The notes under the pieces are model-generated. The model had not been told where the DNA came from, searched no databases, and saw only the letters and a program-made list of their open reading frames with translations. A stretch of 64,000 nucleotides of DNA, from contig NZ_JAFBCD010000001.1 in assembly GCF_016907545.1 (NCBI RefSeq), positions 2,976,001-3,040,000 of the forward strand, read 5' to 3'. The DNA is from Paenarthrobacter ilicis (GTDB taxonomy: Bacteria > Actinomycetota > Actinomycetes > Actinomycetales > Micrococcaceae). Position numbers and translations under genes: made by a program. Positions within the stretch are counted from its first letter, which is position 1, and every line of letters begins with the position of its first letter. This document shows, piece by piece, positions 8,081 through 16,023 of the stretch.

Positions 8081-9349
8081 ATGGCTTCGACGACCCCTCT
8101 GACACCCACCACGGGAAGCATTCCCACGACTCCCCCGGCTGCCCCCTCCCCGGCCGCCCGCAAAACCGGGGTGGTGGCCGTCGTCGGCATTATTGCCGTG
8201 GTGCTCATCGGGCTCAACCTTCGCGCGGGCATCACCAGCGCCGCCGCACTCTTCCATGAGCTGCAGCAGGTACTGGGCTACGGGGCCTTGGTGGCTTCGA
8301 TCCTGCCGTCCATTCCACTGCTGAGCTTCGCGGTGGCGGGCCTGGCGACGTCATGGTTGACGCGCCGGGTGGGTGTCGAGAAGGCGATCGCCATTGCCCT
8401 TGCGCTGTTGGCAGGAGGGCTGCTGGTCCGGGGTATTCCTGCCACCGGGGCACTGCTTGGTGGCACTGTCCTGGCCATGTCCGGGCTCGCCGTGTGCAAC
8501 GTGGCCATGCCGTCCTTCATTCGCGAGCACTACGCAGACCGCACCTCCATGATGACCGGCCTGTACACCTTCACCATGTCCGGTGGCGCCACCTTCGCAG
8601 CGGCGGTCAGTGTTCCGCTGGCCCAACAGTTGGGCTCCCCTTCCATGGGCCTCGCTGCCTGGGGCCTCCTTGGTGTGGCCGCGCTCCTGGGTTTCCTCCC
8701 AGTGGTCCTCCACAGCCACCGCAACTCCACCAAGACCGATCGTCCCCGCGTGTCCATGTGGCCCCTGCTGCGGACCCGCCTGGGAATCCTGATCACCGCG
8801 ATCTTCACGTTCCAGGCTTTCCTGGCCTACGCCGTGATGAGCTGGTTTGCCTACATCCTCACGTCCCAGGGCCTCAGCGCCTCCGAAAGCGGCCTGCAGT
8901 TCGGCGTGATGCAGCTGGTGTCCGTTGCTGCCGGCATGATTCTCTTGGCCTTCGGTTCCAGGCCAGGGATGCTGCGGCCGGCCCTGTACCTCGCCAGCAG
9001 CTCCACGCTCCTGGCCATCGCGGCCATGATCTGGCTTCCCACCTCGCTGGCTGTTGTTCCTGCCGTGCTTTTTGGACTCGGCCTGGGCATCTTCCCCCTG
9101 GTGTTGGTGATCATCAGCCGCAGCGGACGTTCGACGGCGGAGACCACCGCGCTGTCCACCATCGCCCAGTCGCTGGGGTACTTGATCGCAGCCATTGGCC
9201 CGTTCGGCATGGGCTTGCTGCACAGCGCCACCGGAGGCTGGGTACTTCCCCTTAGCCTGCTGTCGATCGTGGCGGTGGCCCTGATGGTGACCTGCCACCT
9301 GTTGACCAGCAAGAAAACAGCCACCAAGACCGGACCGAGGACAGCATGA
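8081..9349 (+). CDS. CynX/NimT-family MFS transporter
   Basis: The 422-residue protein has about twelve hydrophobic segments. It carries the CynX/NimT signature LIGLNLRAGITSAAALFHEL in the first helix and RVGVEKAIAIALALLAGG in a cytoplasmic loop. Members include the cyanate permease CynX and the nitroimidazole exporter NimT; the true substrate here is unknown. The stop overlaps the start of the FadR-type regulator by four bases (ATGA), so the two genes are cotranslated from one operon. There is no ribosome-binding site; the start sits directly after a -10 element and operator. The N-terminus has a Thr/Pro-rich extension of about 25 residues. Confidence 0.88.
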   Translation: MASTTPLTPTTGSIPTTPPAAPSPAARKTGVVAVVGIIAVVLIGLNLRAGITSAAALFHELQQVLGYGALVASILPSIPLLSFAVAGLATSWLTRRVGVEKAIAIALALLAGGLLVRGIPATGALLGGTVLAMSGLAVCNVAMPSFIREHYADRTSMMTGLYTFTMSGGATFAAAVSVPLAQQLGSPSMGLAAWGLLGVAALLGFLPVVLHSHRNSTKTDRPRVSMWPLLRTRLGILITAIFTFQAFLAYAVMSWFAYILTSQGLSASESGLQFGVMQLVSVAAGMILLAFGSRPGMLRPALYLASSSTLLAIAAMIWLPTSLAVVPAVLFGLGLGIFPLVLVIISRSGRSTAETTALSTIAQSLGYLIAAIGPFGMGLLHSATGGWVLPLSLLSIVAVALMVTCHLLTSKKTATKTGPRTA

Positions 9350-10032
9350 CCCTTACTCCTTCGCACCGCCCGGCACTGGCTGAGGAAATCACCGCCAAGC
9401 TGCGGGACATGATCAAATCCGGTGAATGGCCACTGCAGGAACGCATACCGGCCGAGCCCGAGCTGATGTCCACTCTGGGGGTCTCGCGCGGTACCCTCCG
9501 CGAAGCCATCAAAGCCCTGGCCCATTCCGGCATGCTGGAAGTCCGGCGGGGGGACGGTACCTATGTTCGTGCCAACAGCGAGATGTCCGGCGCAGCCCAA
9601 CGTATGTACCTGGAACACACGCAGGAGCACATCGTGGAAGTGCGCCTGGGCCTGGACACACAAGCTGCACGGTTGGCCACCAAGCACGCAACCGAATCCG
9701 ACCTCACGGAAATGCGGCGGCTCCTGACCCTGCGCCGCGACGCGTGGCTTTCCGAGGACTACCCCACCTGGGCACGGGCCGACTGGGAATTCCACGAATG
9801 CGTGGCCAAGTCATCAGGCAACCCATTGCTCCACCAGCTCTACGTTTCCTTCGGCGGGGTCTTCCACAACGACCTCCTGCGGCAGCAACGCAAAGAAGGG
9901 TTCAACGGCCTGCCACGGGAAGGCCACGAGGACCTGCTGTCCGCACTGGAAGCCCGCGATCCCGAGGCCGCGGTGTCCACGGTGTACCGGAACCTGGACT
10001 TCTGCGCGGAACCCCTGAATCTGAACCCCTGA
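9346..10032 (+). CDS. FadR-subfamily GntR transcriptional regulator
   Basis: This 228-residue regulator has an N-terminal GntR winged helix (about residues 8-70). It includes LREMIKSGEW-like and PAEPELMSTLGVSRGTLREAIKALAHSGMLEVRRGDGTYV segments. An all-helical FCD ligand domain follows, with RLGLDTQAARLA, DWEFHECVAKSSGNPLLHQLY and GHEDLLSALEARD. FCD regulators bind small carboxylates, often using a metal. Overlap with the transporter start-to-stop shows one operon. The palindrome at 8053-8071 is its likely target, so it probably represses export until an effector binds; this is inference. Confidence 0.9.
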   Translation: MTLTPSHRPALAEEITAKLRDMIKSGEWPLQERIPAEPELMSTLGVSRGTLREAIKALAHSGMLEVRRGDGTYVRANSEMSGAAQRMYLEHTQEHIVEVRLGLDTQAARLATKHATESDLTEMRRLLTLRRDAWLSEDYPTWARADWEFHECVAKSSGNPLLHQLYVSFGGVFHNDLLRQQRKEGFNGLPREGHEDLLSALEARDPEAAVSTVYRNLDFCAEPLNLNP

Positions 10033-10034
10033 CA

Positions 10035-10092
10035 ACGTCGTGAAGCCGCTATCCCGTCGCTGACAAGCAACGGAACAGCGGCTTCACCACGT
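10035..10092. terminator. Bidirectional hairpin terminator between convergent genes
   Basis: A 16-bp stem with one mismatch, ACGTcGTGAAGCCGCT at 10035-10050 and its complement at 10077-10092, separates the FadR-type regulator from the convergent fprA paralog. A 26-base loop lies between. Confidence 0.75.
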
Positions 10093-10116
10093 CCTTACAG
10101 GAACTCGGGACTGCGC

Positions 10117-11583
10117 TTAGACCTGCGCGGAAACCCCATCTCGGGAGATGTTCACCATGTCCTCGCGGGGAACAACCTTGATGCGCTCACGCTTGACCTC
10201 AACACCATGCGAGGTGCCGGCCTCCGTAGCCGATGCGCCCAAGGCGAGCTCGTGGGCATCCAGCGCCAGCCAGCCTTCCCAGCTGGTGAACTTCACGCCA
10301 CGGGAATCCAAGAGATCCACCACAGCGTCTGCAGCGGGAACCTCAGCCACCGGCAGGTTGCTGCGGTCTTCCAACAGGTAGGTCACGGTTTCCAGGGCAT
10401 CGCCCTTCGTGTGGCCAATCAGGCCGACCGGTCCGCGCTTGATCCAACCCGTTGCGTAGAGGCCCGGGACGTGCTGGCCGTCAGCGTCCAGTACGCGGCC
10501 GCCGTCGTTGGTCACTACGCCCTTCTTGTGATCAAACTCGACGTCCGGCAGGGCAGAGCCGAAGTAGCCGATGGAGCGGTACACGGCCTGGACCGGGTAG
10601 TCGATGTACTCGCCGGTGCCGCGGGCGTTGCCGGTGCCGTCCAGCTCCGTGCGCTCGAACTTGATGCCGGCAACCTTGCCCGGAGTTTCAGCGGAATCCA
10701 CGATTTCCACCGGGCTGTGCAGGAAGTGCAGGTGCAGGCGGCGGGACGCGGTGAGCTCAGAGAGATCCTCCGGCTGCTCCGCAATCCAGTTGGTGAGGGT
10801 GCCAACCATGGTCTTGGTCTGGTTGTTGGTCTGGATCTGCCGGTCGGATTCCTCGTCGAACTCAAAGTCCTCGGCGTAGAGGACAATGTCCACGTCCTTG
10901 GAATGCGAGAGCTCACGCAGCTCCAACGGGGTGAACTTGACCTGCGCCGGGCCACGGCGGCCAAAAACGTGGACGTCGGTAACCGGGGAGTTCTTCAAGC
11001 CGGCGTACACGTTGTCCGGAATTTCCGTGACCAGGAGGTCGTCGGCGTGCTTGGACAGCACCCGTGCCACGTCCAGTGCCACGTTGCCGTTGCCAATCAC
11101 GGCGATTTCCTTGGCGTCCAGCGGCCATTCGCGGGATACGTCCGGGTGCCCGTCGTACCAGGACACGAAGTCGGCGCCGCCAAAGGAACCCTCAAGCTCA
11201 ATACCCGGGATATTCAGGTCCGCGTCCTTGATGGCGCCCGTGGCGAAGATGATGGCGTCGTAGTGCTTACGGAGGTCCTCGATGGAGATATCCGTACCGT
11301 AATCAACGTTGCCGAAGAATCGGATGTCGCCGCGGTCCAGCACCTTGTGGAGGGCGTTCACGATCCCCTTGATGCGGGGGTGGTCCGGGGCAACGCCATA
11401 ACGGATCAGGCCGTAGGGTGCCGGGTAACGGTCAAAGAGGTCAATGCTGACCGTGAGCTCGCCGCTTTTCACGGCCTCGCTCTTGGTCAGGATGTCTGCT
11501 GCGTACACGCCGGCCGGGCCGGAGCCGATCACGGCGACGCGGAGCGGACGGTCCGCAGAACCTACGGGAGTGCTAATTGACAC
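10117..11583 (-). CDS. fprA: FAD-dependent ferredoxin/flavodoxin--NADP+ reductase, FprA type (paralog 2)
   Basis: This 488-residue FprA-family reductase is a close paralog of 475-1947 and shares long identical blocks through the FAD, NADPH and C-terminal regions. FAD-binding VIGSGPAG is near the N-terminus and IGNGNVALDVAR in the NADPH domain. The GTG start has GAAGGA upstream. It starts 20 bases after the stop of cysG and is probably cotranscribed with it. That pairing suggests it supplies reduced ferredoxin for sulfite or nitrite reductase, which uses the siroheme made by CysG. The assignment to sulfur metabolism is inference from position. Confidence 0.93.
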   Translation of the reverse strand: MSISTPVGSADRPLRVAVIGSGPAGVYAADILTKSEAVKSGELTVSIDLFDRYPAPYGLIRYGVAPDHPRIKGIVNALHKVLDRGDIRFFGNVDYGTDISIEDLRKHYDAIIFATGAIKDADLNIPGIELEGSFGGADFVSWYDGHPDVSREWPLDAKEIAVIGNGNVALDVARVLSKHADDLLVTEIPDNVYAGLKNSPVTDVHVFGRRGPAQVKFTPLELRELSHSKDVDIVLYAEDFEFDEESDRQIQTNNQTKTMVGTLTNWIAEQPEDLSELTASRRLHLHFLHSPVEIVDSAETPGKVAGIKFERTELDGTGNARGTGEYIDYPVQAVYRSIGYFGSALPDVEFDHKKGVVTNDGGRVLDADGQHVPGLYATGWIKRGPVGLIGHTKGDALETVTYLLEDRSNLPVAEVPAADAVVDLLDSRGVKFTSWEGWLALDAHELALGASATEAGTSHGVEVKRERIKVVPREDMVNISRDGVSAQV

Positions 11584-11603
11584 GGCTGTGTTCCTTCTTC
11601 TTC

Positions 11604-12881
11604 TCAGTTACTGCGAACGCGCGGGCGATTAGGGGTGATGGTGCTGTAGTCAGCGGTCCTGAAATGCTGCGGCGCGAAGGGGCTGACGCGGACGACGTCG
11701 CCGATCACGATGACCGCTGGATTGGCCACGCCGATCGCTTCCGCCTGGTCCGCAATGGTCCCCAACGTACCGATGGTGACGCGCTGATCCGGCAAATACC
11801 CGTTCTCAACGATACCTACTGGAGTGTCCGAAGGCAGACCCGAGCCTGCCAGCGCGGCGGCAGAATCACGCAATTGGGCCACTCCCATGAGCAACACCAC
11901 AGTGTGGTCAGGCCGGGCGGGGACCTCGGACAACTCTTCGTGCCCGGTGACCACGCTGAACCCCTTGGCCAGGCCCCGGTGCGTGACGGGAATGCCGGCT
12001 GCCGCCGGAACGGAAATGGCCGACGTTACGCCGGACACCACTTCAACCTCGACGCCGTTCTGCCGGCAGAATTCTGCTTCCTCGCCACCGCGGCCCAAGA
12101 CGTAGGGGTCGCCGCCTTTGAGGCGGACCACCCGGTTGCCCTTCAAGGCTTCCTCCACCAGGATGCGGTTGATCTCCAGCTGCGGGACGGGGTGGTGGCC
12201 GGGGGTCTTTCCAACTTCAATGACGCGGACATCCGGGGCCAGCTCGTTGAGCAGCTCGCGGGGGCCAAGACGATCAGTCACCACGACGTCGGCCTGGCCC
12301 AGGAGGCGCCGTCCGCGGACGGTGATGAGTCCCGAGTCGCCGGGACCGCCGCCCACAAGGGCCACCGAACCGGCCGGGGCCTTGCCGTCGGTTTCCGGCT
12401 TACGATGACGCCGCAAAGGCAGGTCACCGGTTTCCAGCGCTGTGGCTACGGCGTTGCGAAGTGCCATGGCGCGGCGCGGGTCTCCCCCGGCATTGATGGC
12501 GATCCTGACGTCATCCACCACCGCCACGGCCGGCGTCCACGCAGCCGATGCTTCATGGTTCGATGCGTTGACGCACCACAGCCGCTGCGCCTCGGCGTCG
12601 GACGCCACCTGGGTGTCCACGGCGGCAGTGCCAGTGGCCGTCTGAACGAACCAGACGCCGTCGAGATCTTCCGTGCGGTACTCGCGCGGCTCCCACGTGA
12701 GGATGCCCGAGTGGTGAAGTGCTTTGAGGTTTTCAGTGGCAACGGGGGCGACCACGGTGACCAGCGCGCCGGCGTCGAGCAGCCCTTTGGCGCGGCGTTC
12801 CGCCACCGGTCCGCCGCCCACCACCAGCACCGGGCGGCCGAGCAGCCGCAGCGCGGTGGGGTAAATGTCCTGTATTGCCAT
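11604..12881 (-). CDS. cysG: Siroheme synthase (precorrin-2 dehydrogenase / uroporphyrinogen-III methyltransferase)
   Basis: The 425-residue protein joins two enzymes of siroheme synthesis. Residues about 1-150 form a precorrin-2 dehydrogenase-like domain with NAD-binding VLVVGGGPVAERRA near residue 19. The C-terminal SAM-dependent uroporphyrinogen-III C-methyltransferase contains VALVGGGPGDSGLIT, VRLKGGDPYVLGRGGEE and the VVSGVTSAI segment. I chose the ATG at 12881: an internal start from a longer frame, no Shine-Dalgarno sequence, but exact leaderless promoter spacing. The likely operon continues into fprA. Siroheme is the cofactor of the sulfite reductase at 23184. The iron-chelation step may instead be done by the CbiX-like protein at 25007. 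Confidence 0.92.
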   Translation of the reverse strand: MAIQDIYPTALRLLGRPVLVVGGGPVAERRAKGLLDAGALVTVVAPVATENLKALHHSGILTWEPREYRTEDLDGVWFVQTATGTAAVDTQVASDAEAQRLWCVNASNHEASAAWTPAVAVVDDVRIAINAGGDPRRAMALRNAVATALETGDLPLRRHRKPETDGKAPAGSVALVGGGPGDSGLITVRGRRLLGQADVVVTDRLGPRELLNELAPDVRVIEVGKTPGHHPVPQLEINRILVEEALKGNRVVRLKGGDPYVLGRGGEEAEFCRQNGVEVEVVSGVTSAISVPAAAGIPVTHRGLAKGFSVVTGHEELSEVPARPDHTVVLLMGVAQLRDSAAALAGSGLPSDTPVGIVENGYLPDQRVTIGTLGTIADQAEAIGVANPAVIVIGDVVRVSPFAPQHFRTADYSTITPNRPRVRSN

Positions 12882-12917
12882 GAAAAAACTGTAGGGCTGG
12901 GCCGTAATATGCTTCAA
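12882..12917 (-). promoter_or_regulatory. Predicted leaderless promoter of cysG
   Basis: On the minus strand TTGAAG (12912-12917), an 18-base spacer and TACAGT (12888-12893) are followed by six bases and the cysG ATG. The same -35 and spacing precede the leader ORF of the sulfonate transporter. Confidence 0.6.
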
Positions 12918-12987
12918 AGGCCCGGAAACACCCGGTAACGCTGGGTAATCCAACGTCACAAATTACTGGTCCAATTCCGGGTGACTC

Positions 12988-13899
12988 CTAGAAGACGGAC
13001 CACCCCGTGCGGGTGGTGAACTCGTCCAGGGCCGCCACTCCCGCCACAGAGTTGCCTGAACGTCCAAGTCCGGGGCTCCACACACTGATGGCGCACTTGT
13101 TGGGCACCACGGCCACGATTCCACCGCCCACTCCGCTCTTGCCCGGGAGGCCCACACGGTAGGCAAACTCGCCAGCGGCGTCGTACGTACCGCAGGTCAG
13201 CATCACTGCGTTGATCCTCTTGGTCTGGGCAGGCGAAAGGAGCAGGTGCCCATCCGCGCCCAGGCCATTGGATGCCAGGAAACGGGTGGCCAACGCCAGG
13301 TCCTCGCACGTCATGGCAAGGGCACACTGGCGCGCGTAGGAGTCCAACACCTCATCCACCGGGTTTTCCAGATTGCCGCAGCTCGCCAGGAAGTGTGCCA
13401 GGGATGCGTTCCGGTGTCCCTTGCCCAGCTCGGACAACGCCACCCGCTGATCCGTGTCCACGGCGCTGTTGCCCGTCTCCTGGCGCATCATTCCGCGCAC
13501 AGCGTGGGCCGCATCCCCGGTGAGGCTCAGCAAGCGGTCCGTGACCACTATTGCACCGGCGTTGATGAAGGGGTTGCGGGGAATGCCGTCTTCGCTCTCC
13601 AACTGGACCAAGGAGTTGAACGGGTTGCCGGAAGGTTCACGGAACACCCGCCTCCAGATGCGGTCGCCGTCCGCGGCCAGCACCAAGGCCAGCGCAAACA
13701 CCTTGGAGATGCTTTGGATGGAGAACTCAACGTGGGCATCCCCGGCCGAAAAGACTTCGCCCTCTTTGGTGACCAGCGATATGCCGAACTGCTCCGGGTC
13801 CACCGCGCCCAATTGGGGAATGTAATCCGCCACGTTGCCTTGGCCGATGTGCGGTTGAACCGCTCCCACGATGTCTTCCAGGAGGTTCTGTATGTCCAA
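12988..13899 (-). CDS. glsA: Glutaminase A
   Basis: The 303-residue protein is a beta-lactamase-fold glutaminase that hydrolyses L-glutamine to glutamate and ammonia. The catalytic Ser-x-x-Lys is seen in SIQSISK (Ser at about 63, Lys at about 66). EPSGNPFNSLVQLE, RNPFINAGAIVV and LPGKSGVGGGIVAVVPNK are highly conserved family blocks. Length is normal and no STAS or ankyrin extension is present. It lies 26 bases downstream of the luciferase-like oxidoreductase gene, so the two may share a transcript; a functional link is not evident. Confidence 0.95.
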   Translation of the reverse strand: MDIQNLLEDIVGAVQPHIGQGNVADYIPQLGAVDPEQFGISLVTKEGEVFSAGDAHVEFSIQSISKVFALALVLAADGDRIWRRVFREPSGNPFNSLVQLESEDGIPRNPFINAGAIVVTDRLLSLTGDAAHAVRGMMRQETGNSAVDTDQRVALSELGKGHRNASLAHFLASCGNLENPVDEVLDSYARQCALAMTCEDLALATRFLASNGLGADGHLLLSPAQTKRINAVMLTCGTYDAAGEFAYRVGLPGKSGVGGGIVAVVPNKCAISVWSPGLGRSGNSVAGVAALDEFTTRTGWSVF

Positions 13900-13925
13900 T
13901 GGTCACCCTTTACTTTGGCCGCTCG

Positions 13926-14972
13926 TCATTGAACGGCGATATTGGCGCTCCATCCAATAGCCGGAGCGACGTACTTGGCCACGTTGCCCAGCAGCTTGGC
14001 GTTGTAGTCAACGCCAAGTTGGTTGGGCACGGTCAGCAGCACCGTATCAGCGGACTGGACTGCGGCGTCCTTGGCGAGCTCTTCTGCCAACGTGTCCGGG
14101 TCACCAATGTAGCTCTTGCCAAACCGGGACTGCGCGCCGTCCAGGATGCCCACCTGGTCCTGGCTGTCCGCTTGGGCACGGAGTCCGAAGAAGTGGTTGT
14201 CCTGGTCATCAACAATGGGAATGACGCTTCGGCTGACGGAAACCCGTGGCTCGAAGTCATGTCCGGCTGCGGCCCAGGCTTCACGGAAAAGGCTGATCTG
14301 TTCGGCTTGGAGTTGGTCGAACGGAACTCCCGTGTCCTCCGTCAGCAGGGTTGAGCTCATCAGGTTCATGCCTTGCTCTGCTGCCCACACTGCGGTTTTC
14401 CGGGTTCCGGCGCCCCACCAGATTCTTTCTCCGAGACCGGGCGACTGCGGCTGGATGGGCAACAAACCACTGGCACCCCCTGCGAAACGGCTGTCCGCCT
14501 CCGCAATGCCGTGCCCGGCGATGGCTTTCCTGAAGAGGGCCGTGTGGCGCCGGGCCATGTCACCGCCATCTTCGCCATCAGCAGGAACGTACCCGAACGT
14601 GGCTGCGCCGTTCCGGGCGGGCTCGGGTGAACCACGGCTCACGCCGAGCTGAAGCCTGCCATCGCTGATGAGGTCCGTGGCCGCTGCTTCCTCGGCCATG
14701 TAGAGCGGGTTCTCGTAACGCATATCGATCACGCCGGTACCCATCTCGATGCGGCTGGTCCGTGCAGCGATGGCGGCGAGCAGTGGGAAAGGGGAAGCCT
14801 GCTGCCGCGCGTAGTGGTGCACCCGGAAGAAAGCGCCATCGATTCCCAGCTCTTCCGCGGCCACGGCAAGGTCGATCCCCTGTTTCAGGGCGTCTCCGGC
14901 CGTTGGTACCAGTGAGCCGGGGACTCGTGCCCAGTGCCCGAAAGAAAGGAATCCGATCCGTTTGTTGTGCAT
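13926..14972 (-). CDS. LLM-class (luciferase-like) flavin-dependent oxidoreductase
   Basis: The 348-residue protein has the bacterial luciferase-like TIM-barrel pattern. It begins with RIGFLSFGHWARVPGS and contains AEELGIDGAFFRVHHYARQQASPFPLLAAIAARTSRIEMGTGVIDMRYENPLYMAEEAAATDLISDGRLQLGVSRGSPEP in stretches typical of the family. Such enzymes use reduced flavin and oxygen, or F420, on diverse substrates. The region also carries sulfonate uptake genes, but this protein is not clearly an SsuD sulfonate monooxygenase, and no substrate is proposed. Glutaminase follows closely on the same strand. Confidence 0.88.
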   Translation of the reverse strand: MHNKRIGFLSFGHWARVPGSLVPTAGDALKQGIDLAVAAEELGIDGAFFRVHHYARQQASPFPLLAAIAARTSRIEMGTGVIDMRYENPLYMAEEAAATDLISDGRLQLGVSRGSPEPARNGAATFGYVPADGEDGGDMARRHTALFRKAIAGHGIAEADSRFAGGASGLLPIQPQSPGLGERIWWGAGTRKTAVWAAEQGMNLMSSTLLTEDTGVPFDQLQAEQISLFREAWAAAGHDFEPRVSVSRSVIPIVDDQDNHFFGLRAQADSQDQVGILDGAQSRFGKSYIGDPDTLAEELAKDAAVQSADTVLLTVPNQLGVDYNAKLLGNVAKYVAPAIGWSANIAVQ

Positions 14973-15041
14973 GTTCGGGATAACGCGGATTGGTGCCGAG
15001 GCATTCCTTCGCCCCCTTTGCCGCCTGCTCTTTTCGGGAAC

Positions 15042-15599
15042 CTAGTCTGCCCGCCCGTAGTGCATGGACACTGTGCCGTTGCTCAAGGGTTCGGCGGAGA
15101 TCAGTGTGAGACGCCGGGTGCCCGGCAATCCGTCCTGGTACAAAGTAGGACCGTGGCCCGTGATCATGGGCTGGACCAGGAACTTGTACTCATCGATCAG
15201 GTCCAACCGGTCCAGCTCCGTGGCCAGCTTCCCGCTTCCAACAAGCACACCATCGGGGGTCGCGTCCTTGAGTGCCTGGACCGAACTCCGGAGGTCCCCC
15301 ACCAGATGGTGACTGTTGTTCCAAGGGAAGTCGCTTCTTGTCCTGGAAACAACGTACTTGGGTTTGTCTTCCAGGGTGATCGCCCAATCCCGGAGCGCCA
15401 GCGGGGCATCCACCTCCCCGCGCGCCACAAGGGGCCAGTAGCTCTCCATCATTTCGTACGTGGTGCGTCCCCACAGCATCGCTCCGCCCTGTTCCAGGAG
15501 CCGGGTGAAGTGCGCGTGCGTTTCGTCGTCCGCGATCCCTTCCCGGTGGTCGACGCAGCCGTCCAGGGTCACGTTGATACTGAACGTTAGGATGCCCAT
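15042..15599 (-). CDS. Dihydrofolate reductase-family (RibD C-terminal-like) protein
   Basis: The 185-residue protein has the RibD C-terminal/dihydrofolate-reductase-like fold. It shows the start ILTFSINVTLDGCVDHREG, the loop MLWGRTTYEMMESYWP and the nucleotide-binding GVLVGSGKLATELDRLDLIDEY. Many actinobacterial members are NADPH-dependent reductases of unknown substrate; it is not a housekeeping FolA. Its 5' end is 22 bases from repeat array locus 2, so its promoter must lie in or beyond that array. Confidence 0.87.
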   Translation of the reverse strand: MGILTFSINVTLDGCVDHREGIADDETHAHFTRLLEQGGAMLWGRTTYEMMESYWPLVARGEVDAPLALRDWAITLEDKPKYVVSRTRSDFPWNNSHHLVGDLRSSVQALKDATPDGVLVGSGKLATELDRLDLIDEYKFLVQPMITGHGPTLYQDGLPGTRRLTLISAEPLSNGTVSMHYGRAD

Positions 15600-15620
15600 C
15601 CGCCGAGTCTAATTCCGCCC

Positions 15621-16018
15621 CTCTCTCACATAACACCCCTTTTCCGCCGTTCCTTTCTCACATAACACCCGCTTTCCGCCGTTCCTCTCTCACAAAACAC
15701 CCCCACCCCACCATCCCTCTCTCACATAACACCCCCTTTCCGCCGTTACTCCCCAGGAGAGAAGCGGGCGAAAAGGGCCGGGCCAGAGGGCGCCGGTGAC
15801 GCAGAAGCCCGACGGCGGGATGTCGCCGTCGGGCGTCAAACTGCAGGACGTGAGAGAGGAACCGCTAGAAGGAGGCGGGACGTGAGAGAGGAACCGCCAA
15901 AAAGCGACGGGACGTGAGAGAGGAACCGCCAAAAGACGGCAGGACGTGAGAGAGGAACCGCCAAAAAGCGACGGGACGTGAGAGAGGAACCGCCAAAAAG
16001 CGGCGGGACGTGAGAGAG
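15621..16018. repeat. 32-bp-period repeat array, locus 2 (4 pyrimidine-strand, then 6 purine-strand units)
   Basis: The 424-base gap holds the most regular copy of this repeat. CTCTCTCACATAACACCCC-type units start at 15621, 15653, 15685 and 15717. Reverse units with the core GGACGTGAGAGAGGAACCG start (at CGTGAGAGAG) at 15849, 15881, 15913, 15945, 15977 and 16009. Every step is exactly 32 bases. The two half-arrays use different local core variants, ACATAACACC on the left and GGACGTGAG on the right. Between them lies a separate GC hairpin at 15807-15834. No gene is seen here. Confidence 0.92.
15807..15834 (-). terminator. GC hairpin in the centre of repeat locus 2
   Basis: GCCCGACGGCG and CGCCGTCGGGC form a perfect 11-bp stem with a 6-base loop. 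It lies downstream of ssuC on the minus strand, about 190 bases past its stop, and may end that transcript. It could instead be part of the repeat element. Confidence 0.5.
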
Positions 16019-16023
16019 GGGCG

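Noticed and set aside
13926..14972. SsuD sulfonate monooxygenase
   Set aside because: It is a luciferase-like protein close to ssuABC, but the sequence does not clearly match SsuD and it is transcribed with glutaminase.
15621..16018. CRISPR array
   Set aside because: Spacing is CRISPR-like, but the whole 32-bp unit is the period, the inter-core parts are similar to each other, both orientations occur, and no cas gene is present.
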